Of a DNA stretch of 64,000 nt, positions 16,652 to 24,106 are shown piece after piece. Numbering within the stretch: position 1 is the stretch's first letter; the number at the start of each line of letters is the position of its first letter. The stretch is taken from contig CBDEVT010000001.1 of NCBI GenBank assembly GCA_965243825.1, positions 1,736,001 through 1,800,000 of the forward strand, read 5' to 3'. The notes beneath the pieces are model-generated. The model ran no database searches and was not told where the DNA came from. It worked only from the letters and a program-made list of their open reading frames with translations. A program made the translations under genes and the position numbers. Source of the DNA: JAJCYX01 sp965243825 (GTDB lineage Bacteria > Chloroflexota > Dehalococcoidia > Lucifugimonadales > Lucifugimonadaceae).

Positions 16652-17236
16652 CTAAAGCCAGCTTGTCACCAGAGAACTGTCTTGCCTGCGGCTCTCGGGC
16701 AACTCAGTTGGATACCCGATGTACAGGCAACCTGCGATTTTTGACTCGGGGTAGGCATTGAGCACCTGTGCGATTTCAGGGTGCTTCGTGGGCTTTCCAG
16801 TAGACCAACCGACGCCGAGACCGTATGCATGAGCCGCCAACATGAGGTTTTGAACTGCGCAGGATGTTGCGGAGTAGTTTTCTTCATCTATTTCTGGCGA
16901 GCCGCCTCGGAGAGAGTAGACGTAAATGATCGCCGGTGCATCCAATAGCTCGCTTCGAACAGCCTCAGCGCTTGTACGAGCCTGACTTCGATTCGGGATG
17001 TTATGAAGGGTCCACTCAAAGGCAAGTTCAGCAATACGTTTCCTGGCATCACCATTCTTATCGAGCACATAGAAGCGCCATGGCTCAGTCATGCGGTGGT
17101 TGGGAGCCCAGACCGCTGCATCGATGATGTTGCTCAATATTGAGGTGGGTACATCACGATTGATGAAGTTGCGGACAGTACGCCGTCCTTTGATGACTCG
17201 GATAACCGATTCAGGTACGGATGCGTCGAGTGACAA
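16652..17236 (-). CDS. Nitroreductase-family flavoprotein
   Basis: 194 residues of the FMN-dependent nitroreductase fold. The N-terminus VIKGRRTVRNF binds FMN phosphate, AAVWAPNHRMTEPWRF is the typical early loop, SCAVQNLMLAAHAYGLGVGW is the central helix, and IAGCLYIGYPTE closes the fold. The family reduces nitro compounds, quinones or related substrates with NAD(P)H. TTG at 17236 is the only plausible start before the RRTVRNF motif. It ends 49 nt from the convergent sulfatase; an ambiguous GATAGCTATAGCTGTC repeat lies in that gap. Specific substrate unknown. Confidence 0.88.
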   Translation of the reverse strand: MSLDASVPESVIRVIKGRRTVRNFINRDVPTSILSNIIDAAVWAPNHRMTEPWRFYVLDKNGDARKRIAELAFEWTLHNIPNRSQARTSAEAVRSELLDAPAIIYVYSLRGGSPEIDEENYSATSCAVQNLMLAAHAYGLGVGWSTGKPTKHPEIAQVLNAYPESKIAGCLYIGYPTELPESRRQDSSLVTSWL

Positions 17237-17532
17237 TTAACTCTCCGGCAGATTTCGGTAGTGATGTGCTACAGGTTCTGAATCGTCCCCTGGCCATGAT
17301 GCATCGCGACGAATCAGTTTCTTAGTTCGTGTTGCTGGCTATCTGTGTCTATGCTCTGCCACCAATGCGCTGCTTGAGGTAGCTGATGCTAGAAATACTT
17401 TGTGATTGTATCTTCGTTGTCGAGATGGGAGATTTCTTGCTAGATCCGAAAAGGTAGATGGATGGACCAAGTGCACGAATCCTCGTGAAAATCCACAAGG
17501 TCGCTTTTTGCACTGCACGCATTACCAAAGAC
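17237..17532. other. Non-coding stretch upstream of the nitroreductase gene
   Basis: About 300 bases with no convincing coding frame or RNA gene on either strand. It presumably holds the nitroreductase promoter. I see no clear -35/-10 pair, tRNA or long repeat here. Confidence 0.5.
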
Positions 17533-17561
17533 CGCCGACACTCACATGAAGAGTGTCGGCG
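17533..17561. repeat. Perfect 11-bp inverted repeat (terminator-like)
   Basis: CGCCGACACTC (17533-17543) and GAGTGTCGGCG (17551-17561) are perfect complements around a 7-nt loop. On the minus strand the hairpin lies 41 nt downstream of the stop of the ORF remnant at 17603-17815 and could be its terminator, although only a short T-run (GTCTTTGG) follows. Confidence 0.6.
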
Positions 17562-17602
17562 ATCTGATTGAAGACGACCTTCGAATCGTCTGTCTGTAAT
17601 GG

Positions 17603-17815
17603 TTACGTCGAAGAGTTGGGCGTTGTCTGCAAGAAGACCGGATCGTGGTCTGGCAGCAACTCGGGGTGAAGGTTGCTGATTATGTCCGCCAGCATAACGT
17701 CTACCAGCAGACCTCCTGTCACGAAGTAGTCTTCACCTCGCGGCCCGAAGCGAAAGTAGTAAATGCGACCAAAAATGGTGCATCTGTATGATGTACCTGA
17801 AACTCGGTATGTGAA
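17603..17815 (-). pseudogene. Frameshifted or start-less ORF remnant
   Basis: The frame ending at TAA 17603-17605 is open back to an in-frame TAG at 17816-17818 and reads like protein (GRIYYFRFGPRGEDYF, then LLVDVMLADIISNLHPEL) but has no ATG, GTG or TTG at a sensible place. An ATG at 17781-17783 lies one frame away. Losing one base in the five-A run 17771-17775 (five T on this strand) would join the two and give a 59-residue protein starting MHHFGRIYYF. Either a small gene with a frameshift or sequencing error, or a decaying remnant. Family not recognised. Confidence 0.4.
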
Positions 17816-17885
17816 CTAATGTCAGTCACGACACTTCTCGCATGTTGTGGAGTATCGCTGCTTACAGGTTCATGAAAAGAGATCC

Positions 17886-18095
17886 GTGGTGGCACGGCCA
17901 AGGAACAAGACAGTTGCTGAGATGCGCGAGGCACGCGCCATCCAGAAACGTCAACGCGCAAAGAAAGCTCTAATCAGCCTCAAGCGAATGGCCGAACTGC
18001 ACCTAGTGCTGATCGCGCACAAAGCGAAGTCATCTAGTACTTCTGTCGCGGACAACGACCACGCCGAAAAGTCAGCTCCCGAAACGAAGTTATGA
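17886..18095 (+). CDS. Possible small basic protein (hypothetical)
   Basis: A 69-residue frame from GTG at 17886 with AAAAGAGA just upstream. The product is strongly basic and helical-looking (MREARAIQKRQRAKKALISLKRMAELHLVL), with a Ser/charged tail. It could be a small nucleic-acid-associated or structural protein. It could equally be chance: no family is recognised, the surrounding kilobase is gene-poor, and the start is ambiguous (a second GTG follows directly, and a GTG at 17847 would add 13 residues). Confidence 0.35.
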   Translation: MVARPRNKTVAEMREARAIQKRQRAKKALISLKRMAELHLVLIAHKAKSSSTSVADNDHAEKSAPETKL

Positions 18096-18417
18096 GCTGC
18101 TCCCTACTGCCACGGTACTGTCGCTGGCGGCGGAATTCCGGCTGGGAGAAAGTCATCTGTCTGCAGGACTAATCACACCGCTGAAGCACATCCGTGGGCA
18201 CATCGATTGATCTATCTGGATCTGCTAACAGCCGCACGGTGACTAATGAATGTAGTTGCCTGCCTGGTGTTATCGGCTTTCGATCTCGGATTCTCACGCT
18301 CGCGCCCTTCGTTCCGAATGGAACTGGAACACCGAAGCCAGCGATAGTGTTCTCAGACATCACCTCAACAAAATCACAAATGTCCAGTTCTTCGTCAGGC
18401 TCCCATCGCAAGCGCGA
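18096..18417. other. Non-coding stretch before the protease terminator
   Basis: About 320 bases with only short, unconvincing frames on both strands. Nothing recognisable apart from the hairpin that follows at 18418. Confidence 0.45.
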
Positions 18418-18446
18418 ACGAGCCCCGCTAATTCAGCGGGGCTCGT
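18418..18446 (-). terminator. Terminator-like hairpin after the serine protease gene
   Basis: On the minus strand ACGAGCCCCGCT pairs perfectly (12 bp) with AGCGGGGCTCGT around a 5-nt loop, starting 26 nt after the protease stop. The stem is very GC-rich, but only a weak T-run follows, so termination is likely though not certain. Confidence 0.65.
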
Positions 18447-18471
18447 CCAACAAGTTCGCGTGGCGTCCGGC

Positions 18472-19545
18472 CTAAGGGCTGACGTTTCCGGCGCTGTCGA
18501 CGATTGCGTCGCCTGACGCACTCAGTGCAACGTTGAAGACCTCCTGAGTGTACCCATCAAAGATCGGGCCAAACAGGTACCCATTGGTCGATGAGTACGA
18601 GTAGCTTGTCAGGGACCGAATTCCGGTCGCGGTCTGTGCGTCCCGATCGAAGTCCAGGAGCCAGGCACCGCCAGAAGCGCCGCCGGTCATCTTGCACTTG
18701 ATTGCGGTCGTTTCTGGATTGCCGTCGTTCAATTGGCCATCGTCACCGGCACAGTAAACGAGGTCCGAACCGTTGTATTTCTTCGCGGCAGGGTAGCCGA
18801 AAGCGTGGATGGACTGAGGTGAAGCCAGGGCATCTGTCAAAATGCTGTAGGCGGCTCCTCCGACAGACTGCTCCAACGATCCGCCGTTTGTTGAGTCGAG
18901 GAATATGGCAAACCCGTAGTCCTCTGACCACTTGTCTGTTCCACCGTCCGCCCACTGTTTGCTTGTAACCAGGTGATCGGCCACCCAGCAGGAAATCCCC
19001 AGTTCTTGAACGGTCGAGCAGTCGTAGTAGGCTGAACTTGGGTCAGAGTCAAAATCCGGGATAAACACAAGATTCTGAGCGAAAGAGCCGTTAGTACCCT
19101 CGTCATACAGGCAATGTCCTGCAGTCAAGACCGTAGAGCGTCCATCGCCATCTGCGGAGTCAATTACGACCGTCCCTGAACAAACGTAGCCGGAGTTACC
19201 AATCTCAAAGTAGATTTTGCCGGTGGTTGACTTCACAGGACCTGCCGTTGTCCAGGATGCCCCGGTGACTTCGGTCGAATCGGTGTCGCCACTCCCGTCG
19301 TCTGAGCCACCCGGCTTGCCCTTCCCGTTGCCCTTCCCTGGAAGCGGGTTGATGCGGCCACGATCGTCCCGCACATAATCACGCGGCACCGCAGCTTGCA
19401 GTCTTTCTGCGGTCCAGTGCTCACGAACTTCATCTGCTCGTGATCTGGCCGAATCCTTGTCGGTTCCCGCTGACACTATCGAGACGGCGAGGAGTGTTGA
19501 GAGCGCCCCGAATATCAGGGCGGTGGTAATCCTGGATTTGCGCAT
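18472..19545 (-). CDS. Secreted trypsin-like (V8/glutamyl-endopeptidase type) serine protease
   Basis: 357 residues. Residues 1-26 form a signal peptide (RKSR, hydrophobic core, SIVSAG). A propeptide-like region follows with a Gly/Lys-rich linker (PGKGNGKGKPGGSDDG) and then a chymotrypsin-fold domain. Triad residues: His in VLTAGHCLYDE near 145, Asp in WSEDYGFAIF near 208, Ser in TGGASGGAWLL near 288. Paired Cys residues suggest disulfides. ATG at 19545 has GGAG nine bases upstream; the ATG nine bases earlier is too close to that site. Divergent from an ECF sigma gene about 340 bp away, so it may be part of that factor's regulon. Confidence 0.9.
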   Translation of the reverse strand: MRKSRITTALIFGALSTLLAVSIVSAGTDKDSARSRADEVREHWTAERLQAAVPRDYVRDDRGRINPLPGKGNGKGKPGGSDDGSGDTDSTEVTGASWTTAGPVKSTTGKIYFEIGNSGYVCSGTVVIDSADGDGRSTVLTAGHCLYDEGTNGSFAQNLVFIPDFDSDPSSAYYDCSTVQELGISCWVADHLVTSKQWADGGTDKWSEDYGFAIFLDSTNGGSLEQSVGGAAYSILTDALASPQSIHAFGYPAAKKYNGSDLVYCAGDDGQLNDGNPETTAIKCKMTGGASGGAWLLDFDRDAQTATGIRSLTSYSYSSTNGYLFGPIFDGYTQEVFNVALSASGDAIVDSAGNVSP

Positions 19546-19887
19546 GTTCTTCATCTCCAGATATCGCGTACTGTCGTAGTACTACGCGTACTCAATTCTA
19601 TGTTAGTCAGGAACAGTCAATCGTTATGCGTCCAATGGCTCAGGATTAGCGAAACGTAGGTCTGATTTGGGGTTGCTTAACCCGTTAACAGGGATGGTCG
19701 GATCATTCTTTAGCCGCCATGCAGATAACCCTGGAACTCATACCTTCTCCATCTGAACCGTGCGGCGAACGCGTTGTACCGGCGTCGTTTACACGTCGGC
19801 TCCAGACATCAAGGAATGTTTTCTTAACTCACCGGCTTGTTATAAGTGACGGGCTAAACCGATCACTTTGCAAACCGGCGGAACCGA
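19546..19887. promoter_or_regulatory. Divergent control region between protease and ECF sigma genes
   Basis: 342 bases without a gene. At 19565-19588 there is an imperfect palindrome (CGCGTA...TACGCG, containing the perfect GTAGTACTAC), 20 to 43 bases upstream of the protease ATG. Near 19670 GGGTTGCTTAACCC forms a small hairpin. Both are candidate operator sites; the ECF promoter itself could not be placed with confidence. Confidence 0.45.
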
Positions 19888-20481
19888 GTGTCAGACGACA
19901 TTCTCACAGCACAGATCGAGCGGGAAGCGGTCCTGAGATGCCAGCGGGGCGATCAGGACGCGTTCCGTCGCGTACTCGACTTTCACGGAGGCCACCTCTA
20001 CAGAACCGCTCTGCTTATCACTAGGGATGCGAGCAAAGCTGAGGAAGCCGTTCAGGAAGCACTGATCGTTGCCTGGAAAAAGATCCGGAACTTCAAGGCT
20101 GGAACCAATCTTCGTGCGTGGCTGAATCGCCTCCTGATCAACTGTATCTCCCGCCTGAACAGGAGAAAGCAGTTGCCGACAGAGCCTGAAGAGTCAGCTC
20201 TACCCCTTGCCGACACCGGTACGTCACCGGAGCAATCAGCACTCAATGCTGAGACAGCAGCCATGCTGCAATCAGCACTTCGCACTCTATCCGTTGAGCA
20301 CAGAACAGTGCTCGTTCTTAAGTACTTCAACGATATGACGGTTCCTGAGATCTCCGACTCAACGGGTTGGAAAAAAGGAACTGTCATGTCACGGCTGCAC
20401 CGCGCCACGGCGGCGCTCAGGGATGCAGTAGCCGCCAGCGAGGGTCTTGGTGAAGCAAGGCTCTCAGGAGAGGAGGCGTAG
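19888..20481 (+). CDS. ECF-type RNA polymerase sigma factor
   Basis: 197-residue sigma-70 family factor with only regions 2 and 4. Region 2 covers RCQRGDQDAFRRVLDFHGGHLYR to AEEAVQEALIVAWKKI and LRAWLNRLLINCI (about 20-95). Region 4 covers LRTLSVEHRTVLVLKYFNDMTVPEISDSTGWKKGTVMSRLHRA (about 133-175). GTG start at 19888. The next gene follows after 2 nt and encodes a membrane protein that probably acts as its anti-sigma factor. A link to envelope stress is inferred from that partner and the divergent secreted protease. Confidence 0.93.
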   Translation: MSDDILTAQIEREAVLRCQRGDQDAFRRVLDFHGGHLYRTALLITRDASKAEEAVQEALIVAWKKIRNFKAGTNLRAWLNRLLINCISRLNRRKQLPTEPEESALPLADTGTSPEQSALNAETAAMLQSALRTLSVEHRTVLVLKYFNDMTVPEISDSTGWKKGTVMSRLHRATAALRDAVAASEGLGEARLSGEEA

Positions 20482-20483
20482 CC

Positions 20484-21455
20484 GTGATCAGTTACGACGA
20501 CACCACACACCTGGAGAGGCAGCTTTCATCGCTGTTCCGTGCAGAAGCACAGGACGCACATCTGCCGCTTGGAACCTGGCAAGAGATAGCCCCAAAGATG
20601 GGCGAACCAGACAGGCAAAGTCTGTCTGGACTGATACGTGATGCCTTGAGGATTCCACTTGCGGAGAAGATGTGGAGAAATCCGATGAGAGTTAGATACG
20701 TTGCACCTGCTGCAACACTGCTGCTGGCGGCGATAGCAGCGATCCTGTTCGTGCTGCTCAGCAATCCTGACGCTGACGAGAACGATCCTGTACCTGCTGG
20801 TAGTCCGACACCCGAGCTCGGCTCACCAACGCCTGTGCCGACGTTCACACCGCTACCTGCCACGCCGACAACTGTGCCTACGGCGACATCGACGACCGTG
20901 CCGACCTTGGTGCCGACGGCTACAGTAGTTCCTTCTGCAACTTCGACGCCAATTGCAACACCTACGGCTTCTCCCACTCCACAACCCGCTGCAACCGCAA
21001 CGCCTGTCCCCGGGCTTGACGACGTTGAATGGCCAGAATCGGGCATGATTGAACGACCGTTCCCTGAAGAATTGAAACCGGGATCAGAGCCGATGGGCAG
21101 GACCGAGGTCGAGGCGATGTGGACTGAGTTCCTTGCAGACACGGCGGTGACGCATTTCGTAGGAATCGGAACACCGCTAGATATGCGGATGTGTGCGTCT
21201 GGGCGAGGTCGTGCAGATTCCAGTGATACCCGTCAGCGATTCGTTTATGACTGGTCGATACGACAGAGTCCGGCTGGACGGTGGTATGAAGCGCTCATAC
21301 GTTTTGCCAATCCCACTGGCGAATTTGTTGGGACTGCAAATGACGTGGTTCAGATAAATCTGACTTCAAGTGATCAGGGACTGCTCCACGTTGGGTTGAC
21401 CGGAGAGGAATCGATCATAAAGGTGTACGAATACCCGGAGTGTCCTCTGACCTAA
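20484..21455 (+). CDS. Putative membrane anti-sigma factor with Pro/Thr-rich extracytoplasmic linker
   Basis: 323 residues. Residues 1-66 are cytoplasmic and helical (LERQLSSLFRAEAQDAHLPLGTWQEI), a position where anti-sigma domains bind ECF factors. One transmembrane segment (about 69-92, RYVAPAATLLLAAIAAILFV) follows, then a low-complexity Pro/Thr linker (about 98-178) and a C-terminal extracytoplasmic domain of about 140 residues with no recognised family. No HxxxCxxC zinc anti-sigma motif is present, so the role rests on position. GTG at 20484 follows the sigma stop by 2 nt with a strong GGAGAGGAGG site, indicating co-expression. Confidence 0.7.
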   Translation: MISYDDTTHLERQLSSLFRAEAQDAHLPLGTWQEIAPKMGEPDRQSLSGLIRDALRIPLAEKMWRNPMRVRYVAPAATLLLAAIAAILFVLLSNPDADENDPVPAGSPTPELGSPTPVPTFTPLPATPTTVPTATSTTVPTLVPTATVVPSATSTPIATPTASPTPQPAATATPVPGLDDVEWPESGMIERPFPEELKPGSEPMGRTEVEAMWTEFLADTAVTHFVGIGTPLDMRMCASGRGRADSSDTRQRFVYDWSIRQSPAGRWYEALIRFANPTGEFVGTANDVVQINLTSSDQGLLHVGLTGEESIIKVYEYPECPLT

Positions 21456-21689
21456 ACACTGATTGTTTGCTAGTTCACGTCCAGGACCTGCCAGTTCTGG
21501 ACTGCTCCCCTCTCCATGTAGCCGGTCTGGCGCGTTCTTGCATCCCAACCACAGGTGATGTGCGCACATTCGAGAGCCCTAACAAAAGCTCCACCTGTGC
21601 GAAGAGCGCGCCAGGTCGGTGTCAATTTAGGTGTCAAACGCGAAAAGTCCCCGCGGCACGGCGAGAACTCTCCCAGTTTGATTTCACTT
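21456..21689. other. Gap after anti-sigma gene, no gene seen
   Basis: 234 bases between the anti-sigma gene and the 3' end of tRNA-Gly. I see no supported gene or clear terminator. Confidence 0.4.
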
Positions 21690-21765
21690 TGGAGCGGCGA
21701 ATGGGTCTCGAACCCATGACCTTCTGCTTGGGAAGCAGATGCTCTGCCAACTGAGCTACCGCCGC
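21690..21765 (-). tRNA. tRNA-Gly (anticodon CCC)
   Basis: Read on the minus strand: acceptor GCGGCGG pairing with TCGCCGC (one G-U), D-arm GCTC...GAGC, anticodon stem TCTGC/GCAGA around TTCCCAA (anticodon CCC), and T-arm ATGGG TTCGAGA CCCAT. U73 and an encoded CCA end follow (21693-21690). All invariant positions are present. No integrase or repeated tRNA 3' end is nearby. Confidence 0.95.
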
Positions 21766-22027
21766 TCGACCCAAGTGACTACATCATAACCCAGAAGATT
21801 TCCATGCTCGATCACGACGCTTGAAGCCTAAAGTCTTGGATAGAGCGCAATCTCTGGATCAATTTGAGTCTCGATGGTTGAATCTGCCCGCAACCAAGCC
21901 TCTCCGCCTGATCTCGGCTGGTTGGAAGTCCGGCCGCATCTCAACCGATATGGGGGACTAACTGAAGCCCATGATGCGGGCCGACCGTCAAGACATAAGC
22001 AAATCGGTCACAGAGAATTCAGACATC

Positions 22028-22603
22028 ATGACGGAATTCAAGCGCTACTACATCGTTCTTGCCCTAGCCCTGGTGATTGCCGTTGCCGGTTCTGCTTCAA
22101 CCCCACTTGGATGGGACGTCAGAGTCGGGAACATCTCGGCAGGAGCGGCGATCGGAGTGATGCTGGCCCTGTTCGTGCTTCGGGTCGCTGAGTTACGAGC
22201 GAGAGACGGTGCAAGAACAGCTCATCTTGATTTCCATTCATCGTCAGAGATAGCCGAGTTCACTGATTCAGTGGTTGCAGATGCATCTCAGGCGGAGGTG
22301 CGAGCCCCCGATGAACCGCAGGTTGCTGCGGTTAGCAACATCCTTCCTTTCACCGTAGCGGGCGAACGAGTACCAGTGCAGATTCGAGGTCAAGAACAGG
22401 TTGATGCAAGACTATGTTCATGTATCTGTGGTTGTAATTGGAAAGCAAAGGACAAGATCGCTGAGCTGTGTGGCAACTGCCGTCGATGGTGGCAACAGCA
22501 GACGCTCCGCTGCGAATGCAACTACATAGAATCAGACTCATGCGTGTGCGGAGCGATCAATCACAAACCCTCGCACGAGATCGAGTTTCGCTCAGCGGCG
22601 TAA
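22028..22603 (+). CDS. Two-helix membrane protein with Cys-rich C-terminal domain
   Basis: 191 residues from ATG 22028, chosen because the first helix (YYIVLALALVIAVAGSA) then begins at residue 6; an upstream ATG at 21971 would add 19 polar residues. A second helix follows (SAGAAIGVMLALFVLRV). After a 75-residue linker, the last 70 residues hold twelve Cys: CSCICGC, ELCGNC, RCECNYIES and CVCG. The C-x-C and C-x-x-C spacing suggests metal binding. The family is not recognised. It stands alone between a tRNA and a convergent lipoprotein gene (11-nt gap). Confidence 0.65.
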   Translation: MTEFKRYYIVLALALVIAVAGSASTPLGWDVRVGNISAGAAIGVMLALFVLRVAELRARDGARTAHLDFHSSSEIAEFTDSVVADASQAEVRAPDEPQVAAVSNILPFTVAGERVPVQIRGQEQVDARLCSCICGCNWKAKDKIAELCGNCRRWWQQQTLRCECNYIESDSCVCGAINHKPSHEIEFRSAA

Positions 22604-22614
22604 GGTCGCCTGAC

Positions 22615-23988
22615 TCAGTCTGAGACCGACCAAACGGCAAAGTTCCTGTATTCGGTGGCCAGGCCACCAGTCTGATGATTCGCTTCGAAAGCTGCGAATG
22701 GTGCGATTGACGCGGGTAGATCATCTGGCAACAACGTCATGTTGGTGAGCAGTACACCGTTCAAATAGATCTTGTGCTCCTGACCTGTGCTAACGAACTC
22801 GAGAAGGTTCTCGTCATTGGCTCCAATCATCAGCGAGTCTGCACGACCGCTTGAGAAAACCGACTCCGCACCTGTAGTACTGCGCCTGATGTGGCGCCAC
22901 TCTTTTCGTTGATCGAACACAAGCCAGTTGTCGATGCCGATGGAGTCGTTACGGAAAACCAATCCGAAGCTGTACTCACCAGAGAAGGCATTGATCGGCG
23001 ACACGAGTGTGACCTGAGCATACCCAGCCGAAGTGGGCTCGCTAAAGTTGCCAAGAGCCGCTTCTCCCGGTGTCGTTCGAATCAGCGTCCCTGATTCATT
23101 GACTCCGACAAGTCCTGCACTGTTAATCGTGAGGTCGAAAAACTCGGTGACAGCTCCGACTACCTGTACCTGATTGAAGACATCAGCAACGAGCGACACT
23201 TCGGCCGGTTCGGAACTGTCGCCAACAGGATCGATGTCGAAAACCGCGATAAGTTCCTGGTCAAGCAAGGCGAATGCTCGCTCTTCTATGACGACGAATG
23301 TGATCCTGTTGCTTGCGCCGCCGCTAACCAGCATCTTAGGAACTGCGGCCGTTCTCACCGATGCAAGGATGTTCCCGTTACCTCTAATGTGGCTCAGGTT
23401 GCCCTCGTGGTCGAACACGAACATCTGAAAGATTTGACCGTTGTCTCTGAACCGAATCCCGTAGTTCCAGGGGGAGAAGTTGGGATGGAACGGGTTGGTG
23501 AATCCGACATTGACGCGGAAGTTTGGCGAGTTGACCCCGGGCGAATACTGAACGGCTTTCCCAAAGCCGGGTTTCAGTTGAAGTACGCCAAGAGGCTCAT
23601 TTACTAGCTCTTCTCCGGACTGGATCGTTAGTGGTGAAGCTGTCGGTTCTAGAGTTGCCGTTGGCTGGAGTGTTGCCGTGGCAGTAGCTGACGGCGTCGG
23701 TGCGGTGGTTGACGGGGAACCTGTCGAAGTGGACGTAGGCGATTTCTTCACGTCCGGAGTGGTCGTTTCGCTTGGTCTTGAACCGGCAGTTCCCGTGGCA
23801 GTAGGGCCAATTACCGGGGTCGGTGGAACAGGGACAAGAGCCGTCGGCGCACGTTGGCCGGCCAGCGGGGTGGCCGTTGCTGTCGGCTCTGCCTGAGATT
23901 CACCGCCGGAACACGCTGTGATTATGGCCAGAGACAGGAGCGACAAAACTCCTGTTACTCGCCGGAATCCGAACGAATGCGACATCAT
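22615..23988 (-). CDS. Secreted lipoprotein with Pro/Thr linker and two LamG/DUF1080-like domains (copy A)
   Basis: 457 residues from ATG 23988. The signal peptide ends in a lipobox (AIITAC, Cys near residue 26), followed by a low-complexity Thr/Pro/Ala linker (about 30-120). Two beta-rich units follow with repeated elements such as FRVNVGFTNPFHP, NYGIRFRDNGQIFQMFVFD, HIRGNGN and WLVFDQRKEWRHI, reading like two concanavalin-fold (LamG/DUF1080-type) domains. The tail EYRNFAVWSV matches the neighbouring gene's TKFTNFVVWSF. Probably surface-exposed carbohydrate or ligand binding. Paralog of the gene at 24107. Confidence 0.75.
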   Translation of the reverse strand: MMSHSFGFRRVTGVLSLLSLAIITACSGGESQAEPTATATPLAGQRAPTALVPVPPTPVIGPTATGTAGSRPSETTTPDVKKSPTSTSTGSPSTTAPTPSATATATLQPTATLEPTASPLTIQSGEELVNEPLGVLQLKPGFGKAVQYSPGVNSPNFRVNVGFTNPFHPNFSPWNYGIRFRDNGQIFQMFVFDHEGNLSHIRGNGNILASVRTAAVPKMLVSGGASNRITFVVIEERAFALLDQELIAVFDIDPVGDSSEPAEVSLVADVFNQVQVVGAVTEFFDLTINSAGLVGVNESGTLIRTTPGEAALGNFSEPTSAGYAQVTLVSPINAFSGEYSFGLVFRNDSIGIDNWLVFDQRKEWRHIRRSTTGAESVFSSGRADSLMIGANDENLLEFVSTGQEHKIYLNGVLLTNMTLLPDDLPASIAPFAAFEANHQTGGLATEYRNFAVWSVSD

Positions 23989-24106
23989 TGCAGTATTCCC
24001 GGTTGACGGTAATAGTGCCACTCGGCCGTTGACTGTAGAAGAAGTCTAGCGTCTGCCCAGAAGAATCCGACCGACTTAGACGTCAGAAACGAAGATCGTT
24101 GAGCTG

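Noticed and set aside
20790..21010. Tandem repeat or CRISPR-like array in repetitive DNA
   Set aside because: The repetition is codon-level Pro/Thr low complexity inside a gene, with no constant repeats and unique spacers.
20492..21142. 216-residue minus-strand frame opposite the anti-sigma-like gene
   Set aside because: It is the antisense of the Pro/Thr-rich linker; the Gly/Val/Ala repeats come from the opposite-strand codons.
21690..22027. Possible integration site at the tRNA-Gly gene
   Set aside because: No integrase, no repeated tRNA 3' end and no change in gene content typical of a mobile element.
23678..23896. Valine/glycine-rich frames opposite the lipoprotein linkers (also 25221-25652)
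   Set aside because: Mirror images of PTATATP-type codons in the real genes; no start signals or families.
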